Shown one piece after another: positions 32,373 through 45,108 of a DNA stretch of 64,000 nt. The stretch lies in contig CM049307.1 of the NCBI GenBank assembly GCA_026874595.1, positions 29,984,362-30,048,361 on the forward strand, given 5' to 3'. The translations under genes were made by a program, and so were the position numbers. The notes beneath the pieces are model-generated. The model saw nothing but the letters and a program-made list of their open reading frames with translations, searched no databases and had not been told where the DNA came from. The number at the start of each line of letters is the position of its first letter. Position 1 is the stretch's first letter. The DNA is from Sipunculus nudus (lineage: Eukaryota > Annelida > Sipuncula > Golfingiida > Sipunculidae).

Positions 32373-35300
32373 CTGAAACACATGATTAATATAATGTGAG
32401 CTATGGTGGTTTATTTTCATAAGTTAGCAAGAATACTTGTTTGTTCAACCTAAAAATTTTCTTGTTTCTCAAATTAAAATACAAAGTGCATTTTTTTTAT
32501 CATGATTTTCTTACCTCCATGAGATGTCGGTGAGGAACCATTTATGTAACTAAAGTGTATATAAACATAATGTGAAGAATATGTCTGAGGTAGAAGTGGG
32601 CTAACAGATTAATTTGTATTTGATTTGTGCATAGTTTCTATATCAGCAATAGGTAAAACTTTATCTTTCTAAACAAAACTTGCACAAAAACTGATGTGTC
32701 ACATGTAGTTTAGTTGTAACAAACCAGGGACCCATGGGTCCAGTCACTCAGCTGAATTTTGGAGAGTTTTAGCAAATGCAAAATATACTTATTTCTTTTG
32801 GTTTTTCAAATATATTAGCATTTGATATAGAAAAAAAAATAGAGAAAAAAACAGTGTTAAAACTTAAAAAATCAGAGGGCGCCACCAGTCTGCAAGAACT
32901 GATGAAACACTCCATTAGGAATATGCATGCAAAGAATCAGAGTGATCAATGCATTAGTTGTTCAGAAACTGGAGTTTTTGTAGCAACTTTTTAGTTATTC
33001 TGGGAGGTACTTCTAAGCCCCATAGCTCGGAGGATATGGGTAACAGAGACCTGATTTCAGGATTCCTTGGATATTTTTATGGACCTCCCAGGATGTCAAG
33101 AAAGAAGATTTCAGGTGAAATGGTTATGATTTGTGCCCTGTTAACAGATGACATGCAACATCTTGAAGGTCTCAAAAATAAAGATAAAAATGCGTAAAAA
33201 TTGGAAAAAGTCCAGGTGGTGCCACCAGTCTGCAGGAACTTATGAAACACTCAATGATTAATATGCATGCACAGAATCAGGGTGATCAATGCATTAGTTG
33301 TTCAGATACTGGAACTTTTGTATCAAATTTTAAGTTCTTCTGGGAGGTACTTCTAAGCCCCATAGTTTGGAGGATATGGGTAACAGAGACCTAATTTTAG
33401 ATTTCCATGGAGATTTTTTATGGACCTCCCGGGATGTCAAGAAAGAAGATTCCAGGTCAAATGGTTATGATTTGTGCCCTGTTTATAGACGAACACATCT
33501 TTGAAGGTCTCAAAAATAAAGATAAAAATGCGTAAAAATTGAAAAAGTCCAGGTGGCGCAACCAGTCTGCAGGAACTGATAAAACACTCAATGATGTATT
33601 TGCATGCAAAAAACCATGCCGTTCAATGCACTAGTTGTTAAGATAATAGAGCTTTTGTATCAAATTTTTAGTTATTCTGGGGGGTACTTCTGAGCCTCAT
33701 AGCTAGGACAATATGGATGACAGAGACCTAAATTTAGGTTTCCGAGGAGACTTTTCATGGGCCTCTCAGCATGTCAAGAAAGAAGGTTCTAGATTCAGTT
33801 GTTGCGATTTGTGCCCTGTAAACAGATGACCGCATTTTTAAAGGTCCCAAAAATAGATAAAACACGGGACCCATGGGTCACGGCGCTCAGCTGTTATATA
33901 TGATAAAAAATATGATTTGGGAAAGGGGCACATGCTGGTTTTGTGTGGTAATAAATATAAGCTCTATTATGAGTTACTGGTGTTTAGCTTATGTATGATT
34001 TTGATAGTATCTTTGGAGACAGGGAAGAGGATTGATTTCATTTATTTTTTTAACAAATGGAGTGCTATTGTCACACAGATTTTGACTTGGCCATATAACT
34101 TATAAGCAGCACATATAATAAAAGAGTTTAACTATTTATTAAAATTTTAATAACAAATATAGTGCCAATATAATTTTTATTAAAAAAAAAATTAAGAAAA
34201 TCATATGATTTTTTAAAATAAAATATAACTGAAATGATTATTGAAATAATATTAAAGAATATATTCATGAATGCATTCATTAATACATTTTGAAAGTATC
34301 TGCACTGGTATTCATATACTTTCATTTTTACCTGAATTCCCATTCTAATGCAATAAAATTTTTTAATGCAGTACATATTCATATTTGTATTCAAATACAT
34401 TTGCAAAGCATTCGCACCATGGATAGTATTTATTCAGTTTTAGCCAAACAATGATGTTGAGAATCCAGAATATACAAAATTCACAAATTTAAATAATGAT
34501 CATAAGTACCTGGTTTTATGGCTTTTATTTATATTAAAAAAATAAATGTAATATATTCACTTTGGACTACTTTCACATCAATCTACACACTAGACAAAGT
34601 AGGAATCTAGATTAATATTATCAACTGCATCTTTGTCTATCATTAATTTCCTTCAAATGATCCCTTATGATTAGTAATTAATAATATGATTTATTTTTTT
34701 TATCATTAAAATTTAACTGAAAAATACCATAGGTGACTGCATGGTGTTATTTGGAATAACATTGACATTGACATTCTATCCATCCATACAAGATTCTTAC
34801 ATCATCAGTAACTGCAAGTTAATTTTCTGTTACTCATTAACTAACAAATTCCTTTTCTATTATTTTTTATTTAATTTGTTATAAAAAAAACAATAAAAAA
34901 TTATTAATTTATTGTTTATTGTTATGTTGTTTTTCAAAACAACTACTAGATGAGTTGGGTTGGACACCTGGATCAACTGTGGCTGGGCATTAGCTGCCTG
35001 GCTGCCCCAGTGAATGCTTCGCTCAAGCATGCATAATCTGATGAAAGGTCAACAAGGTCAACATTCAGGTGACTGAAGAGGGGCTGGATTGAGCCTGGGT
35101 CTGACATGGTCAAAAACATTAATAAAAGCTACAATATTTGGCCAATTTCTTTCAGCTTTCTAAACTATAAAGATTAAATCCTTATGTGTGCATGATATGA
35201 AAATTATATCAACAGTGCTCTCAGGAAACAAAAGTGAAATGGTCAAAGTTGGGCAAAATTTAAGGTACTAATTTTATATTTATACTAATAAATTATAAAA

Positions 35301-38300
35301 TTCAGAACTAATTTTTGGTATTCAACTGAATCTTGATTAAATAATGTTACATCCCTGACAAAAAATCTCTAGCTTCAGCAATCCTCTTGTTAAGTGAGTA
35401 AATATATTTCTTGATTTTTTAAAAAGTGCATTAGGCCCATAACTTAAAACAATTACGCAATACTGACATCATTTCTGGCATGTGCATAGTGAATGTATAG
35501 AAAAATATATATATTATATATGATCAAAGTCAGATCAGTGGTTTTTAAATTAGGCAGTCTTACAGTGTAACAATGGGTTTTTAATGGAAAAATGAAGTTT
35601 TTCATTAATATTTCGAAGGAATTAAGTCCTAGTGATCAAATTCTTGGCATGGTAGGGGATTTTGGAGACATCTAACTGTATGCCAAATTTAAGGAACTTA
35701 GAGCTGAAGCTGGGGAGCTGAGCTCTAGCAAACTGCATAACACTAGCTTGATGTAAACAATATGTTACATGGTGCTTGAAAACTTGAATAAAATCTACAG
35801 TTTTTGATCAACTGGTTTCAAATTTTTGGTTGTAACAGACAAGATGCTAACAAAACATGCTGTGAAAATTAACTCCACAGTACTTACAGGAAAAAACGTG
35901 CCATGGTCAAACTTGGGCAAAATTTAAGGTACAAACTTTATATTTTTGCCAATATTTAAAAAAATTAAACAGATTTTGATCTAATGTTTGGTATACAATT
36001 AAATTTTGATCAATTAAAGTTGTATTACTGAAAAAAAAAGTCCCTATCTTTAACACTTTTGGTCTTAAGTGACCAAATACCTTTCCTGATATTTTTACAA
36101 AGTCCATTATGTTTGGGCCCATAACTTTTTTAAATTAAATAATACTGACTTAATTTCTGGCATGTACATAGGAACTATATATAAGATTATTTATGGTAAA
36201 TATGAAGAAAACCAGATGAGTGGTTTTGATATTAGGCAGTCCTAAAGTGTGAAAAAAGATTTCTAATAAAAATTTAGGTTTTTCCTTAATATCTCGAAGG
36301 AAGAAGTCCTATTGACCCAATTTTCGGCATGGTAGGAGATTTTGGGGACATCTAACTGTATGGCGAATTTCAGATTCGTAGGTCCAATGGAGTTGAAACG
36401 TGCCAGTCTTACGGACGGACATCTGGATGGACAGACAGACGGACGACGGACAATGGACCACGACTATAGCTCAGATGACTTATAGTCAGCTGAGCTAAAA
36501 ATCTTAAAAATAGAAAACATATAAGTGGGGTCACCAGTCTGCAGAAGCTAATGAAACACTCCATGATCAATATCCATGCAAATAATCATTAGTTGTTCAG
36601 ATACTTGAGCTTTTGTATCTAATATTCTATTATTCTGGGGGGGTACTTAGGAGCCCAATAGCTGGGACAGTATGGGTGACAGAGACCTAATTTCAGGTTT
36701 CCAAGGAGACTTTTTCATGGGCTTTCCTGCATGTCAAGATACTTGATTTTAGGTCCAGTCATTGCAACTTGTGCACTGTTAACAGATGACCACATCTTTA
36801 CAGGTCTCAAAAACAAAGAAAAATAATAGTAAAAAATAAAAACAAGGCCTACAGGCCTAATGCGAACCTGTGCATTGGGAAATACACCAGGTATAATGCT
36901 TCAATGCTGGACCATTAGTTCTCATGTATATGAACAATGCAAGAACTAAACATTTTGAATAAGAAACAATTACACAAACATCACTGCTGAAATTCTGGCA
37001 TGGGTACACACAACACAAAAATGATTGTAGCTGGTATCACCAGTCTTGTATACAACAAAGTTATCAGAGATATATACATATGCCCAATTTCAGACTGATA
37101 TATCAAACCCCTCCTGAAAATAAGCAGGCACACACACTGTGCAAAAATTATTGTAAGTGGCACCACCAGTCTTGTTTACAACAAAGCTATTCGATATGTA
37201 TGTATATATATATATGCCCAATTTCAGGCTGATATATCAAATTCCTCTGTAGAAATAAGCAGGCATATACACTGTGCAAAAGTCATTGTAGGTGGCGACA
37301 CCTGTCTTGTGAATGAGAAAGCCATCAAAGACACATAGACAGGTCAAAATATCAGGCCAATACATCAAAATTACCTGGAGTCTGATGCATGGGGCTGACC
37401 AGGCTTAGGTGAAAAAGGCCTTGGCCCCGAGTAAACTGTGACAAACTTGCTGGCTCAGGCTACTGCACTGAGTGAACTCATGACCTGCAGCTGGCTAGAC
37501 TGAGTGAACTCTTGACCTGTTGCATTATCTGACACAGTTTGCAGTCTGCCAAAGCTATAAATAGATCAAGGCTGAACTTTGGTGCCAAATCTGATGCAGG
37601 GGCAGTCTGCTAACACTATAAATAGAATGCAGCTACTGCACTGAGTGAACTCATGACCTATACCTAGCTGCACTGAGTGAACTCTTGACCTGTTGCCTAA
37701 TCTGATACAGTTGGCAGTCTGCCAAAGCTATAGATCGAGACTGACCTCTAGCCTGTTGCCAAGTCTGAAATAGTAGCCACACCATTGCATAAGCTCATGC
37801 AGGGGCCCTGCCCTGAGGGGCATGACACCCATGAGGTCATCACATGGTGCCCATGAGGTGTTCACATGTCGCCCATGAAGTGATCATATGTCACCCATGA
37901 GGTGATCACATGCCTTGTGCTTGGCTGCACTGATTGAACTCTTGACCTAAGTCTGGCTGCACTGAATTAACTCTTGATCTGTTGCCAAATCTGAAACAGC
38001 TGGCAGTTTCTCAACCTATTTAAAGATACAGACACAATCTTGGAGTGTTGGAGAATCTGTTTTCACATACTGAAAGACTTTGGCTAAAATGCTTTTTTCT
38101 CAAGCTGACATATTCATAAACTTTTTATCAAAATATCTAGATTAATCAAAGATGCAGTTCTTTCATTGTTAAAGGTCCAATAATTCTGCCAAAAATCAAT
38201 CAAGTAAACTTTAACAAAGGCCACCTAAGAATAATTTTTGTGCAATGTTACAGAAGTTATAATTGAAACAATAATTTTGTAGAAGAACAGTTTTGCAGTC

Positions 38301-41300
38301 CTAAGTTTGAAATAGACATAATAATGGCCATAAGACCAACAAAAGCTTATCTGATATGATTGAAAGAACCATGTCCTAGGATAATTCTTTTGAAAAACTG
38401 AATGATTCAACTTGAAAGTTTCATCATAAACATTTTAAGCTAAAAGTGGATAAAATTATGAGATTTTTGCCCATAAAAAACCGGTCAATGTAGGTGGCAC
38501 CACAAAATCTGCAACTTCAAATATGGGTCATGTGACCAACATTTGCACAACACTTGGTAATGCTAGCTTCTGTCATTTCTGAGATTACTATGTCAGTATG
38601 CTTACTTGGCCAAATGACTGTTCAAATTCATGTAACTCCACTAAAATTCATCAAATGCAAACCATTTGAACAAACTTGAGAGGGCTTGCCTCTGGGATCA
38701 TTTCTGCAAAATATTGAACAATTTGGCTGGACCGTTTACAAGAAGAAGACTTTTTGAAGGTTTTTTAGCTTTTCTCTTATAAAATCTAAGTAAACGCATA
38801 TAACAAAAAAATAAGCTGAAACCCACAACATTTGATATGTGACAGATTATTGCATAAAATCTGGGGATGGTAGCTCCTGTCATTCCTGAGAAATTATGGA
38901 TTAATGTACAGATGACCAATGACCCCCGTACAAAAAAGGTCAATGCAGGTGGCACCACCAATACCTGAATTTCATGTGACCAACACTGGCATAAAATTTG
39001 GTGATGATAGCTCCAGCTGTTTCTGAGACTGTCATTTTAGTGTGCTTTTTGAATAGATGACTAAGTTCAACTTCCTGTAACTCGGCAAAAATTCACCGAA
39101 CATGAACCATTCTAACAAACTTGAGAGAGATGGTATGAGAGATTATTTCCATGAAATATTGAACAATTTGGCTTTACTGTTTTGGAGGAGAAGATTTTAA
39201 AATGTTTTTTACCTTTTTCTCTATAAAATCTAAGAAAATGCAGAGTTTTTCAGATGGCTAATTTTTTGCATTAAATTTCATGATGCTAGCTCCAGTCGTT
39301 TTTGAAATAGTATGGATTAACATACAGACGGCGGACGCCGCCACACCATCGCATTAGCTCACAGGTTCCCTAATAATTACTATAGATGCATATTGATGCA
39401 AAATTATAATACAGATACATCTCACTGATGTCAAAATCTTGAATAAAGTTGAATATGGATACTAATTATTTATAATCCATGTACATGTTGTCTTTATATA
39501 CCCACAGAGAGCTGTATACCTGTGATTGTAAACATTGCCTGGCATGAGGAATATCTAAAAATCATAAATCTACATTTTTAAAAAGCTTTTAAAAAACATT
39601 CTTGTCAATATTAACCATAGATAACCTGAAATCTAAATGTCTAGAAGCATGATCTAATGGATGCTGATAAACAGGTGCCAGGCTAGATGTATCTGCTTCA
39701 CCCAGCTTACATATATGGTAAAATGACTCAATTCAATCTTTATAATTCAGCCAAAATTTATTCTTTGGAACCATAAAAGACAATTATTATATGAATTATT
39801 CAGGGGATTACTCTTGTAAAAAATTAAACAAATTTGCTTCAGTGGCCTCAGTCAAAAAACGTTTTACAGGTTTATAACTCATATGGGAAAATACAGCAAA
39901 ATGGCTAAGTTAAGCTTCTCATAACTCAGCCAAAAATCACTGATAAAACCATTTGAACAAACTTGAATTATCAACATCTAAGGATAATTAATGTGTGAAA
40001 TTTAAGAATTTGGCCCATTGGTTTTTGAGAAGAAGATCTTTGTAGCCACTTAGCTAAAATGGGATGTTATGGCATATGACTAAATTCAGCTTCCCATAAC
40101 TCAGCCAAAAACTGAACTGAGACCATTTGAACAAACTTCAGAAAGCACTACCCTAGGATCATTTCTGTGCGATATTAAACAATTTGACCATATGGTTTCA
40201 GAGAAGAAGTTTATTGTAGCCGTCAGTATGATACAGGCACTGATGACCCCCGTACAAAAAAGGCAGATGCAGGTGGTGCCACCAATACCTCAATTTCAGA
40301 TATGACTCATGTGACCAACATTCGCATTATATTTGGTAATGATAGCTCCAGCTGTTTCTGAGATAGTAATTTTACTATGCTTTTTTGGACAGATGACTAA
40401 GTTCAACTTCCTGTAACTCGGCCAAAAATCACCGAACTTAAACCATTCGAACAAACTTGAGAAAGATTGTTCCAGGAATCATTTCTGTGAAATATTGGAC
40501 AATTCTGAATGAACAGTTTCGGAGCAGAAGATTTTTAAAGCTTTTTTAGCTTTTTCCCAATAAAATCTAAGAAAATGCAGTTAGCCAAAAAATAAGCAAA
40601 ATCTGATAGAGATTTTAAAATGACTAATTTTTTGTATAAAATTTTGTGATGTTTACTCTTGCCGTTTTCAAGATAGTATGGGTTAATGTACAGACGACGG
40701 ATGACGGACGCCAGACGACGCCACACCATAGCATAAGCTTACAGGTTTGCTAAAAAATACAGGTGGCGCCACCAGTCTACAAAACTGATGAAACATTCCA
40801 TTACCAATATCCCTGCAAAGAATGATGGTGATTAATGCATTAGTTGTAGAGATATTTGAGCTTTTGTATCAAATTTTCTATTATTCTCGGGGGTACTTGG
40901 AAGCCCCATAGCTCACAGGTTTTGGGTAACAGAGACCTAATTAAAGTTCCAAGGAGATTTTCATGGGCCTCCCTGCATGTTAAGACAGAAGATTCTAGGT
41001 CCAGACATTACAATTTGTGCTTTGTTAAAAGATGACCGCATCTTTTAAGGTCTCAAAAATAGAGAAAATATCATAAAAGTTTGAAAAAATCCAGGTGGCA
41101 CCACCAGTCTGCAAAAAACTGATGTAACATTCCATGATCAATATCCATGCAAAAAGTCATGGTGATCAATGCATTAGTTGTTCAGATACTTGAGCTTTTG
41201 TTTCAAATTTTTCATTATTCTGGGAGATACTTCGGAGCCCCAAAATTAAAGAAAATGGGCAAAAGAGACCTAATTCCAGGTTTCCAAGAAGACTTTTTAT

Positions 41301-44300
41301 TGACCTCTCTGGATGTAAAGTTAAAAGATTCCAGGTCCAGCAGTTACAAGTTGTGCCCTGTTGACAGATGACTGCATCTTTTAAGGTCTCAAAAATAGAG
41401 AAAAAATCTTAAAAAATGGAAAAAATTAAGTTGGCACCACCAGTCTGCAGAAAATGATGAAACACTCAATGATCAATATCCATGCAAAGAATCATGGTGA
41501 TCAATGCATTAGTTGTTCAGATACTTGAGCTTTTGTATCAAATTTTTCATTATTCTGGGGGGTACTTCGGAGCCCCATAGCTTGAAAAATGCGGGTAAAA
41601 GAGACCTAATTACAGTTTTCCAAGGAGTTTTTTAATGACGTCTCTGGATGTAAAGTTAGAAGATTTCAGGTCCAGTGGTTGAGTTTTGTGCCCTGTTAAC
41701 GGACAGATGGCTGGATGGCCAGACAGATGACCGACAAAGAGTGATCGCTATAGCTCAGATGACTTACTGTCAGCTGAGCTAAAAATGGACCTAAGTGTTA
41801 TATGAAAGGATACATTTCACAAACAAAATATGTGTGAATGTAATTAAGTTTTCAATAGTTAAATATATGGCCATATGAGCTAAAAATTAATCCCTTGAAA
41901 GTTTGCCCAATATCCTGATTAACTAAGGTAAACAGTGTTATTCATATCAAGGCCCAGTCATCTTTAAGAGATATGAATGAAATGCTTCAAAGTATTTTTT
42001 ATATTATTAAATCTTAAAACGTGTCCATGAGCACTTACATTAGGCAAAAAAAAGGTATGGTTCTCAAGCATTTTTTCTCAGAAATCAGTGCAGACAGGCA
42101 GGTTTTTTTAAATTCCTTTTTTTAATGTTTTGATAAAAATGTCATATGATCATATGACATTTGATGTCATATGTCATGATAATAGCATTTTTTTCTAAAC
42201 ATGTAAAAACACTACATAACAAAGGAAAACTTATGAAAATTGTATTATTTAATATTCTTGAAGGAAGAAAATCAAAATATTTTTTTAATGCAGGGTGGTG
42301 CCTGAGAACCATACCATTTATTTTTTTTTTGGGCCTTAGATCAAATATTTTATCTCTTTTGAATATAAAGTTTCAAACCCTGTAAATTGTTTTTGTAAAA
42401 AAAAATTTAAATTGTTCAAGTCTCAACAAAAAAAATGAATTAACAGTGATATTATAAGATTTTGCTCGCTTTTTAGTCATGTGTATTAAAAGGGTGGGTT
42501 GGGGAGAAGCCTGTGTGGTTACTGCTGATAACCTGAAAATATCCACAGTTCGATATCAATTTGTTTCAAATTTCAGATTTTTAAAGATGAAATTCTTATA
42601 TCTGCATGCTGTGAAAATCAAATCCACAGCAGTTACAGGAAAAAAACATGCCATTGTCAAATTTGACAAAATTTAAGGTACTTTTTTTTTATTTATGCTA
42701 ATAACCTAAATTGGAAAAATTCAGATCCAATTTTGGGAATACAATTGAATCTTGAATAAATAAAGTAATATCCTTGAAATAAATAAAGTCGCTAGCTTCA
42801 GCAGTTCTCATGTTAGGTAAATAAATTTCCTGAATTTTTTTACAAAGTACATTATGTTCAGGCCCATAACTTCTAGAAATAATAAAATACTGACCTTATT
42901 TCTGGTCTGTACATAGGAAATATATAGAGGAATATACATATTAAATATCATCAAAGTCAGATCAGAGGTTTTGATATAAGGCAGTCCTGAAGTGTAACAA
43001 TGTGTTTTTCATGGGAAATTGAGGTTTTCCTTAATATCTTGACGGAAAGAAGATCTAGTGACCCAATTTTTGGCAAGGTAGGAGATTTAGGGGACATCTA
43101 ACTGTATGCAAAATTTGGGATTTGTAGGTCCAACAGTTTTAAAAACGTGCACTGTTAATGGATGGCCAGCCAGACGGACCACAGACAATGGACCATGACT
43201 ATAGCTCAGATGACTTATAGTCAGCTGAGCTAAAAACATTTAAAATAACAGACTTACCTCAAACAGAGGGGGTTCTTTAGGGTGAGGGTGAAACCCCCGT
43301 TCTTTACAGTTACTGATGAAGTTTAAGCCATAGTCTGGTGTCAACATGAAGAAACCAGTCCTGAAATATCAAAACAGCTTCAAGTCTTTACCAGGTACAC
43401 AGGGTACACAGGGTACACAGTCATGAAATTCACACGAAAACAGCCAGCTTAAATTATTTCTATCACAGAATTTGAACTATTTAGTGACATATCGGCATTT
43501 CATACAGTTCCAACTGGAAGACCCTATGCACACATTTCAACAAGAGAAAAATTTTGTAAATATATCTCAACTCAGCTGTAAAAAGTGTTAGTATCCCAAA
43601 GTTAATGACAAAAGATATTTTCAGATATACAGGGATTAAGTGAAGACATAAGATTATAAATGTGCACAAGATTTTAAAAGCACAGAGAAAACTTGAGCAT
43701 GTATAATAATATTCACAGTGAAAATAAAGTGTATTTGTTAAAAAAAGGTGCCCATTAAAAGTGTTTATTTTTTACAGGTGTTCTATATGGATTATTTTTT
43801 TAACATAAAAAGCACCATTTTAACACAGCATCTGCCATATTATCTTGAACATTTACAAAGACTTGCTAGTACCTTTATTCTAATGGAAACTGCCAAGGAT
43901 CTGTTTTCAGACATGTCTGACACTTAAGTTTTGGTGATGCCAACAGATTACACTGCTGACATCTGCTTTTTGCTATTGGCACCAAATGAACCTGTTGCAT
44001 GCCTGATAGGTGAATGGAGACTTACTCTTTAAACTTGGGTGAGCACACGATGGCGATGGCCTCTGGAAGCATCTGCTGGTAGTAGAAGTGATTGTGAAGA
44101 TCAACGCTGGACAAGAATGCAGTCTGAGTGGGGTGTGTCTGAAAAACAGCAATACAGTGGTCAGAGGATTTACTTATAGCACTGAATATCCAGGAGGGTG
44201 TAGGACTAAGTGATATGTGATAATGTATGATTATATTCATAAATACCTGAACAAATTATTAAATAAGCAAATAAATGTTTTATTTAATAAACCAAATGCT

Positions 44301-45009
44301 ATATCTCTAAGGGTAGCTTTAAAATACTGTGGTTGCCTTTTTGTTCACGAGGGTTATAATTTTAATATAACAAATATAAATCCCTCAGGAATAAAAAGGA
44401 TGAACAAACAGGTGAAATGCATCTGCACACACAGATTAGTTACACCTCTGGAAACATGGTTTGTTCATCAACAACATAACTGTGGATGGTATCAGAAACA
44501 GTTTGTGCAAATGCGCAATAATAAATGTCAAAACATCAACTATGACACATGTCATAATACAATGATGATAACAGAAATAAGTGAGGTATTGTTGAATTTA
44601 TTCTTAATTTATAATAAATGCAAATACTGTTGTAGTTAGATTTCATAGATTCTGATGCAATCGCAAAAATGAAACCCTCACAAAATGTTCAAAATGAAAA
44701 AAATCACGCAATTTCAGCCTCGCAAATATGAAGCCAACTACAGTATGCTTTTCATTGATATTACCAGTATGTGTATGTGACATTGTAGATGGGAATCCAG
44801 TTGAGTTCGGAACTCAACTAGTTGAGTACAGAACTCAACTAGTGGAGATGGGGATTCTCCCATCTTAACAGTTGAGATGTGAATAGTCATTCTTATTCCC
44901 ATCTCAACTATTTTCAATTAGTTGAAATGGGAATTTATCTAGTTTAGATTGGAATTCCCATCTCAACTAGTTGAGTTCAGAACTCAACTGGATTCCCATC
45001 TACACTGTG

Positions 45010-45108
<99 letters not shown>

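Larger units (their letters stand above)
32373..43257 (-). other. STAMBP intron 8 (10.9 kb), mostly repeats
   Basis: Holds repeat blocks at 32,720-33,862, 33,863-36,500, 36,501-36,845, 36,960-37,380, 37,440-38,020, 38,440-40,745, 40,746-41,785, 42,043-42,335 and 42,560-43,235. Remaining gaps (for example 41,786-42,042) show nothing. Confidence 0.8.

Noticed and set aside
44217-44639. 140-codon plus-strand frame
   Set aside because: Lies antisense in STAMBP intron 6, AT-rich, no domain, signal peptide or splice support.
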